The notes under the pieces are model-generated. The model made no database searches. It was not told where the DNA came from and saw only the letters and a list, made by a program, of their open reading frames with translations. Below are positions 34,999-45,875 of a stretch of 58,384 nt of DNA, one piece after another; positions within the stretch are counted from its first letter, which is position 1, and each line of letters opens with the position of its first letter. Made by a program: the position numbers and the translations under genes. The DNA is from Gamarada debralockiae (lineage: Eukaryota; Ascomycota; Leotiomycetes; Helotiales; Hyphodiscaceae), in contig NXFV01001061.1 of NCBI GenBank assembly GCA_002803225.1, forward strand, positions 1 through 58,384, written 5' to 3'.

Positions 34999-35927
34999 AT
35001 GGCATACGCAATATCGTCCGAACAGCAAAGCTTCTTCGACGAGAAGGGATATCTCATCTTGCGTGATGTTATGTCCGCGGAAGAAGCAATTGCCTTGCAG
35101 CAATGGGCTCAAGAAGTTCACGATCTTCCCCAGGCCTCAGAAACACCTTGGATGCCGTATGAAGAAATCAATGCTTCTGGGAAACGAGTTCTTTGCAGGA
35201 CAGAGAACTATGCAAACTATCACCCAAAGTTCAATAGCCTATTAAGAGGGGGCAAGATGTTAAGCATACTTAGTCAGCTAGCTAGGGAAGATATGTTGCT
35301 TTTCAAGGAGAAGAGTGAGTGGTATTGGAAGCAAAGTGTGAGAGGCAGCTGCTGATTTGTGCGCAAGTCAACTACAAACTTGCTGGATCTGGAGGATTCT
35401 CTCCTCACATCGACAGCACCGCCTACACGCACGTGAAGAACATCAAGCACCTCACCATTCTCATGGCAGTTGATGCTTCGAACATGTCAAACGGAGGATT
35501 GGAAGTGGTCGAGGGAAGTCATCTGATGGAAGTCCCAATTGACCCGTCAGACAACTGTATCGAGAAGAGCTGGGTTGAAAAGCAAAGATGGGTTCCCGTG
35601 GAACTAGAAGCTGGTAAAGCGCTTTCCCCATCAACTGAAGGAGACATTCAAGTAATACTGTATATAGGTGAACTCCTCATTTTCGGATCGTTCCTCGCTC
35701 ATCGGAGTGGTGCAAATAACAGCAACTCAGACCGAAAGGCAATCTATGCAACATATAATTGCAAGAGGGAAGGTGATTTACATGATGCGTATTATGAAGA
35801 TAGAGCAAAATTATGGCCACCTACGCATAAAAGACAGGAAGGTCAGAAGTACGAGGAAGGAGCTTTAAGATATGCGTTCGGTAGCCCAATGCTGAGTGTA
35901 GACCTTGGGAAGCAATTTGTTGGATGA
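34999..35927 (+). CDS. PhyH-family 2-oxoglutarate dioxygenase, PhnY-like
   Basis: Exons 34999-35314, 35368-35613 and 35668-35927 give 273 aa, the usual length of bacterial PhnY. It is a Fe(II)/2-oxoglutarate dioxygenase of the phytanoyl-CoA hydroxylase family: facial-triad residues His119 and Asp121 (GGFSPHIDS), distal His199 (FGSFLAHRSG), and Arg210 as the likely 2-oxoglutarate-binding Arg. The N-terminus FFDEKGYLILRDVMSAEE is typical. Intron 2 is 54 nt with no stop; splicing it joins VELEAG to ELLIFGSFLAH, the family text. Next to the PhnZ-like gene, the best hypothesis is hydroxylation of 2-aminoethylphosphonate at C1. No targeting signal is seen, so cytosolic. The family also contains unrelated hydroxylases, so the substrate rests on context. 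Confidence 0.88.
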
Positions 35928-36340
35928 AGAACTTGAAGGGACGTGAAAAAGAATTCCATAACCCTCAGTATTGTGCCATTCGTAGGATTCATATATGTCC
36001 CTGAAAATATACTCTGAGTAATTCCGATGGCATAAAGTGGGTCTCAGTTCAGGGCCCGGCTGAAGAATGAAACGGAATAATTCGCCCCATGCCACCCTTC
36101 CAGGCTCTGTCAGTTCATCTCGTCAGGCTTCTTTGGCCCTGTAACCCTCAAACGATAACTGTGTAGGCCTTATGCGGGCGTATTCCGCCGCCCCACCAAA
36201 GTAGCCAGAACGTCACTCTCCACCCAGAAACTTCGCAGTTTGTACCGGCATTAAAAAATTCAACATCACCGATTGATATGTAACTTGACATATCCTTCTT
36301 TCAAGAAAATCCATCTTTCGCTCTCTCACCCACTGAAACC
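35928..36340 (+). other. Intergenic region between PhnY-like and PhnZ-like genes
   Basis: A 413-bp gap, enough for a 3' end plus a separate promoter. No CACGTG here and no other gene recognised. Confidence 0.5.
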
Positions 36341-37087
36341 ATGCCGTCATCAACTGTTGACGTCGAAAAGGTGACAAACGACCTAATCCAACTCCTCGAG
36401 GAACGTGGGACAGGCGATTATATCGGCGAAAGCATCAGTCAACTCGAGCACTGTTTGCAATGTGCGAATTTTGGAGTTAAAGCCGGTATTTGGGTCTCCC
36501 CAATTAGAACCCAACTTTGGTTCTGATATTTGTGACAGGATCCGACGACGACACGGTAATCGCAGCCTTGCTGCATGACATCGGCCAAATCCTCCCACTT
36601 GACGCTGCCAAGGACGTCCAGATGAGAATGGGAGACCATTCAGTGGGTCGTGTGGGCCATGAGACTATTGGAGAGGAGTACTTGAAGGGTCTTGGGTTTG
36701 GAGAGCGAGTTTCGAGGTTGGTTGGGAGTCATGTTGCTGCGAAAAGGTGGGCTTTGATTCTCCTTTGTCCACAGTTTGTACTAGTTTCATGGCCGTCGGT
36801 TGTGAGAAAAATTGGTGACTTTAACGGCGATTAGATACCTAACAGCTGTCGACGCGTCGTATTACGATGGACTTTCTGAAGCTTCCAAGCAAAGTCTGAG
36901 ATTTCAGGGAGGGCCATTTCAAGGCGAGGAATTAGAGGCGTTTGAGCGGGATCCTTTGAAGGATGAGATGGTCAAGGTGAGGAAGTGGGATGATCAAGCG
37001 AAGATTGTTGGCATTGAGCATGAGACGCCGAGGACGGCTACGTACAGGAACATGATCCGAAGACATCTAGAAGCTCGCAGTTGCTGA
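36341..37087 (+). CDS. HD-domain di-iron oxygenase, PhnZ-like
   Basis: Exons 36341-36485, 36539-36746 and 36835-37087 give 201 aa. It strongly resembles bacterial PhnZ, the mixed-valent Fe(II)/Fe(III) oxygenase that cleaves 2-amino-1-hydroxyethylphosphonate to glycine and phosphate. DYIGESISQLEHCLQCA holds Tyr27 and Glu30 (PhnZ Tyr24 and Glu27) and His37. ALLHDIGQ gives His61 and Asp62, GHETIGEEYL His89, GSHVAAKRYL His113, and RKWDDQAKI Asp170. Numbering offsets are a constant +3, then +9 after a six-residue insertion, so all six metal ligands align. A second diagnostic block is ASYYDGLSEASKQSLRFQGG. It is co-directional with the PhnY-like gene, 413 bp away. The parent HD superfamily is mostly phosphohydrolases, but these features single out the oxygenase subgroup. 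Confidence 0.88.
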
Positions 37088-37179
37088 TAAATCTATGGGG
37101 AGAAACTTTGGGTCCTAGTCAAAGAACTTCAATCAAATGTTCTATTTGTGGATAGATCTATTTTCGTAAAAGTACAATT

Positions 37180-39409
37180 CTATCCAGCTGGTCCTGTACA
37201 GAAGTCACCCGCCCTCGGATCAAGGTTCTCGTGCGCCTCGTCCGCGCCAACATGCAACCCCATCGCCATGCCGCTCCCCTGATGGAACAGCACATGGCAA
37301 TGCAGCATCCAAATCCCCGGATTGTCTGCCCGAAATCTCACAACAACGTATCCTCTTCTCGGTACGCTAACCGTATCCTTCATCACTGGATTCTCGAGAT
37401 TCAATTTCGGTGCGATTGAAGAGCTGCCTGCGGTAGCCCACGGCGAATAGCTGCCCCAACCGTGCTCGGAACGATGAGATGCGAGGACGTAGAAATCGTG
37501 GCCGTGTAGATGGAAAGGGTGTGCTCCATCGTCGAGGTTGTTGAGGATTATGTCGACCCAGATTGGTTCGGAGGGGGTTAAGGGGATGAAAGGGATCAGT
37601 TGGTTCTCGTCCCAAGAGGCGCGGGGAAGTGAGAGGAGAGCTGGGGATTGAGGCGACCAAGAAGTGCGGTTCATGTAGCCTTGTGGGTGATTGGCATTTA
37701 TGGAGAGCTTTTGGGTTTTGGTGTAAAGTAGAATGGTTTGTTGGACGGTTTCTGGGAGTTGAAGTTCCGAGCCTTTGGAGGTGGCCCGGGAGATCGTAGA
37801 GGCGGCGGAGGCGAGATCGAAATGACTGTCTGAGCTTTGAAAAATGGGCTCCTCATGCGATCCGTTCTCGCTTGATTTATGGTTTGCTATTGGGAATACT
37901 GGGAATGATTGGTCCGGACGTAAAGCGTGGTTTGGATATTTGAAGTTTTCGCGGTCAAGAGAAATGCGCAATCGAGGCGACATGGAGCCCGCGTTCCATT
38001 TTGAGATCAAATCCACACGCTCTCCTGGGTAGACAATTCCAACAGATTCTACCGAACGTCCTTCGATATGATATCCGCCATCTACGGTGATTGGTACAAG
38101 TGAACCGGAGTCAGCCCCGAGGGTGAAGCCCGCCAAGGTTCTGGAAGTGTTAGTTCTGGCGAGGAACGTGGAATTGGAGTCATAGAGTCTTCAGATATCA
38201 TCTTACCCAACATTTACGACTCGGATTCTAGTAGCACCTTTCGCCGGCAAGCCCAGGACCTGCTCCTTCTCGATATCTGCGCACTCGACGGGTCTGGCTG
38301 GAGCAGCCATCGAGCACACGAACCTCCCCACACCGTTTACAAGAAGAGAATCTGGAACAGGCTAATCGACTATTAGCTTAATCTCAGAGTTCAACTGGGT
38401 AGATTACCTCGTTTCCAAAGCCTTTGACACTCGTGTACCAGCCGAGTACCTCCGCCCCACTCCGGTGATACCAGTCTCCAATCAGAAATAACATTTCCTT
38501 CTTGTAGCCATACACCTCCATGTCAGAGTGACTTGCAGCTGGCTTATGAACCACGAGTCCTCCATACATACCATCTCCTCGCTGGACCTGCGAATGGGCA
38601 TGCCACCAAAAGGTGCCTGATTGCTCCTGATCAATGTCGAATTCGTACGTGAATCTTTTCCCCGCTGGAATTGGGCATTGGGTGAGGCCAACTGCACCAT
38701 CCATTGAATTTGCATTGCGCATTTGGAGGCCATGCCAGTGGATTGAGACGCCTTCATTGGAGAGTTCGTTGGTCACGTGAATGACTAGTTTGTCCCCCGA
38801 ACGGCACTGGATGGTTGGACCCGGAAACTCTCCATTGACCAGATAAACCTCTTTCTTGACACCATCTGGAGACAAGAAGCCGGATGTGATGGTCCAATGA
38901 TGAGTGATCGTCTTTGAGCTCCTGAACACGTGATCTGTTGGATGAAGCTCAATTCCGATGTTATGTGAGCTTTCAATTCCATCACTGCCCATATGGAAGA
39001 ATTTGAGGATATTCAAATGGAGATGCGATGATCGAAGTAGAGTATCCGACGATGCGAATGCTATGATAGCGAGCACAAGGATGCCAAAGATAATGCTCAA
39101 AGGTCGCAGCCACCTACTGCAATCACGATGTCTCGCTGCGTATCTGCCTGTTCTTTGCTGCGTCTCTTCACGCAAATCTTGAGAGTCATCTCTTCCATCT
39201 TTCAAGAGTTCTGTTGCTTCCTCGTTGATTCGATCCGATGTTGATGGTTTATCGCTGAAAGTCGCGCTCGGCCTTCTTGGGACGTTCTTCGCAGTTTCCA
39301 TGATCCCTGTCGTCGCGTTCTCGATGTCGTCGCCGCCATCATCCTCATCTCCAAACTTCATCCTCATTTCATCATCATCAGAATCTGATATTTGGGTGAG
39401 GACCATCAA
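37180..39409 (-). CDS. Multicopper oxidase with N-terminal membrane anchor
   Basis: Exons 38408-39409, 38207-38361 and 37180-38140 give 705 aa. All four copper motifs are present: HWHG, WWHAHS, HPFHLHGH and HCHVLFHQGSG; the last lacks an axial Met at the usual Leu/Met position only if the trailing GM is not used. Three cupredoxin domains. Instead of a signal peptide, residues 1-100 are acidic and cytosolic-like and are followed by one hydrophobic segment (PLSIIFGILVLAIIAFAS), suggesting a type II membrane protein. The family includes laccases, ferroxidases and ascorbate-oxidase-like enzymes, coupling one-electron substrate oxidation to water formation. The residues that define iron specificity in Fet3 cannot be confirmed by eye. 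It is convergent with the PhnZ-like gene and divergent from the phosphoesterase. The start at 39409 or 39406 is equivalent. Confidence 0.9.
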
Positions 39410-40078
39410 TTTGAGCCGCCACTACTCGTGATCTGATGCAACGTCCCCATTTCCACTTTGTCGTCGCTCGCGCATCTCCGAGATCAAAGTTTGCTGACGA
39501 ACACGTGGGTTCCGACGCCAAACTCCAATTGGAAGGACCTAAAGTTGGCGAGCAAACCGCGTTCCAGCCACTTACGAACGGCTTCATGCATGAAATGCGG
39601 GGATTCCGCCCTGTATTTCATTGCACGGGCTCAGGATCTCAGACGTGATTGGATGCTGCGTGGAGTTTATTGCAACCGCAGCTCTGCCTGCGGAAGGCTG
39701 CAAAAGTCTTGCCCAGGATGACCAGCGCTTGAACGCCGCCAGCTTGGGAACGTGTCGATCAGATGAAAGATACACTGGACGGCCGTGGCAAGCAGCCATG
39801 CTCGTGATCAAGGGCTGGAATCCTTTTTTCTCACCGGCCTTCGCCCCGCAGCAAGCCTTCCTCCCAAATCTGCACCCGTCGGGTACCTCTAGGTCAGCAG
39901 TAGTACTAGAGTGAATGCAGATTCAGGGTCCTTCGTGTCATAGCTTCATCTTGCGCTAGTACCTGACAGGTACACCCGACTTTCCCGCCGAGAGCTCCTA
40001 AAGTATATATATTCTCTCTCCCTTCCTTGTCCATGGAATTGGAATCAGTAGTTGGCCAATGCAGAGACGTTAATCATC
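39410..40078. promoter_or_regulatory. Divergent promoter, multicopper oxidase / phosphoesterase
   Basis: A 669-bp shared region with one CACGTG (39502-39507) and a TATATATA at about 40004-40011, some 70 bases upstream of the phosphoesterase ATG. No further genes seen. Confidence 0.5.
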
Positions 40079-42094
40079 ATGGCAGTCATCTCTGAGCTAC
40101 TCTCCGCATTCGCGGTCATGTACCCTCTCCTTGCCGGACCAGTAATGGCTGGCTCCCTGGCAGACATCGAGCATGTCGTTCTTTTCATGCAAGGTACCAA
40201 CCATCTATCCCAATGCCAAGAATTCTTACTCACTCTTCCAGAAAACCGTGCCTTCGACCACTACTTTGGTACAATGGCTGGGGTTCGAGGGTTCTCCGAC
40301 CCCAACGTCCAAGTCAACGCTGGCGGCCAACCTGTTTGGGAGCAAGCCGTTACTTCAGCTCTCACGACAAATGCCTCGTACCTTCTCCCGTGGTACCTTA
40401 ATTATGAAGGAGGGGACTTCTTGGATGCAACTCAATGTATGGTAGCCGGTGATAACGGCTGGCAAGACAACCATGCTGCCTTGAACGGCGGCTTGAACAA
40501 CCACTGGGCTACTAACAACACCCCCTGGAGCTGGGCCCACTTCAAGCGTAGTGACATTCCTGTTCAATATTCAATTGCTGATGCTTGGACTGTTGGAGAT
40601 ATGTATCAGGTATGTCACCCAGGATTTGATTGAGCAGTTGTGGGCACACCACGTGATGCCTAATTTCCTTGGATACGTTCTGACATTCTTCAGGAATCTG
40701 TCATTGCATCAACCAACCCCAACCGTGTTACATGGGCATCCGGTTCGATCAACGTCCCAGGATCTCCACAGACCGAGTCGGAAGGTGGATACCCATACAT
40801 CGACAACAACGAGACTCCAGGATGCGAAAGCGGCGGTTTCAACTGCTATCCATTGTCTTGGAAGACAACTGCAGAATTCTATCAAGATGCCGGAGTCTCC
40901 TGGTCCATCTTCCAAGATGCCGATAACTTCGATGATAACCCTCTCGCTTGGTTTGCTCAGTTCCAGGATGCTCTCCCTGGTTCCCAACTTCGCAACAAGG
41001 GATTTGTTGGCAGCAGCCTCGATGACTTCTACGCTATGGCAGGAAATGGAACCCTCCCCGCTATCTCATACATCATTGGTCCCACACAGCTGTCCGAGCA
41101 TCCTCCATACGCTCCACGTGATGGTGCTTGGCTCCAAAAGAAGGTTGTCGATGCTGTGACCCAGGGCAAGGGATACTCCAAGACCGTGCTCATGATCTCC
41201 TACGATGAGACGGGAGGATGGGGCGACCACGTTATTCCATATCACTCTCCATCTGGCACAGCTGGCGAATGGCTTAACGACCCATATGGCAAAGTTGGAT
41301 ACACTTACAGCGGTCCTGGTTTCCGCTTGCCATTCTACATTATCTCTCCATGGACCCGAGGCGGAAGCGTCTTCACCGAGCACGCTGATCACAACTCTCA
41401 AATTATGTTCATCGAGGAATGGCTCTCGACCAAGGGCAAGAACGTCGTGACTGACCAAATGGTCCCCTGGAGACGCCAGCACATGTCTTCCCTTGTCAAC
41501 GCTTTCGATTTCGCCAACCCTGACTACTCCCTGCCATCTCTCCCAGATGCGCCAGCACCACATACCGATGCTTCAGGCGTTTATGACGGCAGCAGCTACT
41601 GCGAATCCTTGTACCCGGTGACCAGACCACCTGTCCCATACACTAACCAAATCTCACCAGACGACGTCTCCTCCCTTTCCGAGCAAGGCTTCAAGAGCAT
41701 GCGCGGTGCTTTAACAGAGGGTCGCTACATCGTCTTCGAGCTGGGTGGATACGCGCTCACCAACACTGGCAAGCCTGCAACCGACTTCACAGCCAGCAAA
41801 GCCACCTCCACGCACAACAGTATCAACCAACGTTGGGTGGTGCACAGCTTGGCTGACGGTGGTAACACCTTCACCATCAGCAGTGCTAAGGATGGAAGAT
41901 ACATTGGCGCACACACTGGGCTGATTGACAACAATAGCGGTGCCGAGACTTACACCATCATTTATGCTGCAAGCCAGGGATATGCGTTGCAGAAGGAGAA
42001 TGGGAAGTACGTCACAATTGACGGAAATGGCAATGTTCAGATCACGAGCACGGAGACGTATTTCAAGGCGTACAGTGTCACGTACTCCAGCTAG
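40079..42094 (+). CDS. Secreted phosphoesterase (acid phosphatase / phospholipase C type)
   Basis: Exons 40079-40193, 40242-40609 and 40694-42094 give 627 aa. A hydrophobic N-terminus (ISELLSAFAVMYPLLAGPVMAG) looks like a secretion signal. The catalytic domain is of the alkaline-phosphatase-fold phosphoesterase family (PF04185 type): MQENRAFDHYFGTMAGVRGF at the N-terminal metal/nucleophile end, SYDETGGWGDHV and HADHNSQIMFIEEW. A C-terminal extension of about 140 residues (EGRYIVFELGGYALTN through TYFKAYSVTYSS) is consistent with a beta-rich accessory domain, possibly beta-trefoil-like. It would release phosphate from external phosphomonoesters or phospholipids. Its proximity to a phosphate transporter and PhnYZ-like genes suggests a phosphorus-acquisition role. 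Confidence 0.88.
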
Positions 42095-42177
42095 ATTTTG
42101 GTTGGAGATTTAATATATATTTGTTACGATTCACCTGCCTCTAAAAGTCCAGCTGTACTCGTCTCGCTTCCCACACT

Positions 42178-44369
42178 CTAAAGTCTTTCACTTCGTCCTA
42201 GTGGACTCGGCGCTCTCAAACTTCGATGCTCGCTCCGAAGAGGCAGCAGTTCTCGTCCAACCCGACTCTCCCCATCTATCTTGACAGGTTCTACTGGGAG
42301 CGGACTATCCAGCTCATGTCTCGTCTCCGAATGAATCTTCGGTAAAGTAGTGCAGAGTTCCATGGGTCTCTCCGCAGAAAGCTGGAGGATCCCTCTCCCA
42401 TCAGACGGCAGCTCACCATCCGCAACATAATGCGAATGGATGCTAGTAGCACCTCTCTAAGTCGGTGGTCTAGTAGATGCTGCGTCGGATGTTGGATCAT
42501 ATTCCTTATATTTTTCGTCGCGAACGAGGTCCTCGAGAGCAATAGCATCCGCTGCTACCTTCTCCTGTTCACGACAATTCTGCTTCCTTCTACGCACAAA
42601 ATAGAATATTCCAGCGCAGACGAGGGCGATAACAAGGGCGCCTACGAGAGCACCGATTATGGCATCCTTGACGCCATTTCCGCTCTTGGCCGTGACGGAG
42701 CTTGATGAGTCGGAGGGGGATGTCGCAGAGTTGGAAGTCAAATTGCCGTATGACAGAGAGGATGGAGACGATATTCTGGCTAGCTCCTAGAATCCATGTG
42801 CATTGACTGACCGAAAAATATCCTCTATCATAATCAACCGTCAATTAAACTTCCTGCAAAAAGCTCTTCCAGGCATATATTGCGTGTCATTATCGTCGCT
42901 TGCTTGAGCGGAATAATACGATTCATTCGCAACAAAAGGATATATCCCATGTCGCTTTGAGAGCGAAAGGACTGAACCGGAGCACGATATTCGTTGCTGC
43001 GCCTCCTGGGATACTGTTTGCGAGACGGAACAACGCAGATGGATTTTGTGCAGCGAGTGCCGTGTAATGTGCGTTGTTCATCAAATACAGCCCAGTGGCA
43101 TTGTTGAAGGTAAGTCCGAAAGTTGCCTCGAAGAGTCGACAGGCGCTTGCGGGGAGTCAGATGTTTGGGTCGGTGGATTCGACGAATGCGTAGATGGGTG
43201 ATGGGAATAGGTGCTAGTTGTTGCTCCGCTGTACAGAATGGATGGATCCCAACGACGAGATCCATTGTTACGTCGGCGTTGAGGGTAAATGCTACAGAGC
43301 TGGGGTGGAATCGCGAGGCGTCGTAGCCCCCGACGAGTAGTTAGGCATTTTGGCCTGCTGAAAGTCCTAGCCGTCGTCAGTGATTTTTTTGAAGTGATCG
43401 GATGCAAAGGACTCTTACTCTACTTCGCTCCAGCAGTGTACCTCCAGCTCACTCCTGATATCAGTTCTGGGATCTGAGAGTCTTGGAAAAATGAAGCACG
43501 GAATATTTCCAAATGCTTGGGAGATTTCAGGCTGTGTTCCGAGACCAAACATACCTCTTTGCAGTTTGGGTTCTTCATCCTGTCAGTTGAACTGCTGTTT
43601 GGGGGCGAAATATAGTGGCATTTTTAGGACTAGCTGATATCTAAGGAGCTGAATATACAAGGAGGGGAAGAGCTCTCTTATACCACAAAATAGGGAAAGG
43701 TACAGGCTATACCCAATTAGGCAATTCCAACCAACAACCCCACTAAGCCCAGAGAAACACAAGTAAAAGGGTTCGAAAGTGCAAACCCAGCAACCGTCTG
43801 ATTACTCAAGTTCGGCCCGTCCGCACCTCCTTGGAAGCCTAATCCTAAAGTATCTAACCTATACTGCAGATTGAAACTGTATTCCAAATTAGCCTCATCC
43901 GTATTGCCCTCTGTTAAGTCCATAATATCCTTGACTAATCCAAGTTGTGGACAGACTGTTGTTGAACGTGCCCCACGAGAGAAGGCGCAATTGCTTAGAA
44001 CACCTTTTAGAATAGTTTGTGTCGTGCATCCTGCCAGTAGGACAACAGGTGTGTCTGGTGAGTTTGTTGAAGCGATGACTTGTACACTCTGGGATGGTGT
44101 GCCCACGCGAATGTTGAATGTACTCCAGAGGCCATCAACACCTTCGCATGAGTAGTTGCCAGAATTTGCAGACGATGAGGAAACATTGGAGGCAAACTCA
44201 TAACTATCCATTCGGCGGGACAACAATTGGGGCTGGAATTACTTCTGTTACATTTGCATGCTCCTTTAGATCGGAATCTTGGACAGAAATTCTCGAAGCC
44301 ATCGACGAAATTGAGGCCACATTTATGACTATACGATGTAGGTTCAACGGTTGATCCTTTTCGTCTCAT
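42178..44369 (-). pseudogene. Aspartic-protease-like membrane protein, decayed
   Basis: Pieces in order on the minus strand: DGLWSTFNIRVGTPSQSVQV and LSNQTVAGFALSNPF (43780-44170); after a MITE-like insertion, MFGLGTQPEI and GVSWRYTAGAK (43430-43550); MDLVVGIH (43240); PIYAFVESTDPNI, then a stop where the family has Trp, then LPASACRLFEATFGLTFNNA (43100-43190); and a transmembrane segment IIGALVGALVIALVCAGIFY with a basic cytosolic tail (42457-42690). These are the ordered parts of fungal A1-pepsin-like surface proteins with a single C-terminal membrane span. Several frameshifts and at least two stops separate them, and the 156-bp element lies inside the coding part. The ends of the gene are uncertain. 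Confidence 0.75.
43581..43736. mobile_element. MITE-like element, copy 2, inside the decayed protease-like gene
   Basis: A 156-bp element with the same ends as copy 1 (TGTCAGTTGA at the left, CCAACCAACA at the right), aligned along the whole length with scattered substitutions and one-base indels. It interrupts the family text between SNPF and MFGLG of the host pseudogene, so it is younger than that gene's coding state or inserted during its decay. The flanks (CATCC and ACCCC) no longer form a clear duplication. Confidence 0.75.
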
Positions 44370-44830
44370 TGTTACTAACCTGCGCAGGTCTTCACGCTGG
44401 GTTTACTTCATCATAAACACGATAGCAACTGACTGGTAACAACTAATTGATAGCAGCTGATTGATAGCAACTGATTGATGCAGAAACCTTGTCGGAATAA
44501 CCATTACCAACTTCATTACTAGTTACTCAATTACTGACATCAGCACCCTACAACCCTTTGTCGACACTACGGGAACATAGCGAGTTGATACTCCGCAACA
44601 ACTGAAGTCCAGCGATCTGAAACTGGACCGCCCTCGACTCGATACCATCAACCAAACATATGAGGAATCGGGCACTCCCTCGTCAAGGGAGAGTTCGACC
44701 CCGGATGCAATCCAGACCTGAATGGCCAATAGAGCTCAAAGCCGCAGCAAAGTAAGGCAAACATTCTCTTAAATGTATAAGTTTTAGCCTTGTGACTTTT
44801 TAAAGGGTCTTTGGGCAGGTTGCGGAAGAC
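44370..44830. other. Intergenic region with short tandem repeats
   Basis: Between two pseudogenes. It contains the 14-bp tandem array at 44421-44476 and no supported gene. Confidence 0.5.
44421..44476. repeat. Four tandem 14-bp units
   Basis: Units follow the pattern GATAGCAACTGATT with one to four changes each, at exact 14-base spacing. A simple satellite-like patch in non-coding DNA. Confidence 0.7.
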
Positions 44831-45875
44831 ATGAAGGAGGAGGGCTTGGTGGCTTCGAAACACCGGCACCGGTCTCAGCTTGTACGGCCAATGGCCCCGG
44901 TTGTTTATATGAAGGTTGCGGCAACCACTACGTCAACGCCTTCACAAGTCAATACAGCACTCCCTGACCAAGCTGCCAGCACAGCCACCAGTGCCGCACC
45001 TTTGCCAATAATCTCGAATTTGGTGCCAACAAACACTGCACTTCCAGCCTCCCCGGCCATATCATCAAATCACCAACGCCTCAAACCAGTGCCGTAGCCA
45101 ACCCCAGCATCCTCAGAAGCCTCCACGAATGCTGAAACGCCAGCTGCCGCCAACCCCGCGAATCCCGCCGCTTCTTCCAATTCATCCCCACTAAACACCG
45201 AAGCTGCCCCAAAACCTATATCTGCTGAAGCATTCTCTGAAGGATCAAGCACCACCAATACCAAGCCTGTTGTAATCGCTACTCTTGCTAGTTCAAACGT
45301 AATCTCTTCTACAGCTGGTTCTTCCTTCGTACGTAGTTGTAGGGAGCCAAACAGCAAAGTTAGGCGGTGTCCCTGTGACAAATGCAGGTCAGGTGGTGTG
45401 GCTTCAATCTTCCGTTGGTCTAGTTGCTCAAAGCACAGCGGACGGATCACTCTCAACCTGCACAGTGCCGTCGGCGGCGGCTTCTCCGGTAACAGGTGGG
45501 AAGCCATTAGCTATATATGAAAGGCAAACGATATTAGGGATGGCGGTCGCATTATCCGTGACTGCCATTGGAGGTCAGACATTGAGCATTGGTGATTCGG
45601 TTTTGACTTTGTCTGGGAGCCAAGTTGCAAGCTTGGGTGTTAGTGGATTGGTGGTGGAACATATTCCCACGTCCAGCATTTTAAATGAGGTATGGGAGGT
45701 GAGCAAGAACTATGACCCCTCTTCCGAATCAAACCCCTCAATCCCGAATAAGACTCTCGCCTCGAGACTTCTGTATCTCGACAAGTTCGTGCCTCTAGCC
45801 AGAAAGTACATTGTTACTTTAGAGCCCGATTACTCCATACCTTCTGATCTCGAAGTCATGATTCTGAAGTTCTGA
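44831..45875 (+). pseudogene. Secreted adhesin-like Ser/Thr/Ala-rich protein, decayed
   Basis: A low-complexity Thr/Ala/Pro/Ser region (44900-45300) leads into the motif pattern of fungal surface proteins with repeated beta-strand units: KPVVIATLASSNVISSTAGS, VVGSQTAKLGGVPVTNAG, and then IGGQTLSIGDSVLTLSGSQV. An in-frame TAG at 45095-45097 and a frameshift near 45330 separate the blocks, and the sequence loses family character after about 45680. No credible start or secretion signal was found at the 5' end. The original protein was probably a secreted or GPI-linked wall protein; it lies next to another decayed surface-protein gene. Confidence 0.5.

Noticed and set aside
36341..37087. HD protein as a plain phosphohydrolase or myo-inositol oxygenase
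   Set aside because: The Tyr/Glu pair in DYIGE, the ligand spacing and the SLRFQGG block match PhnZ specifically; the protein is also too short for myo-inositol oxygenase.
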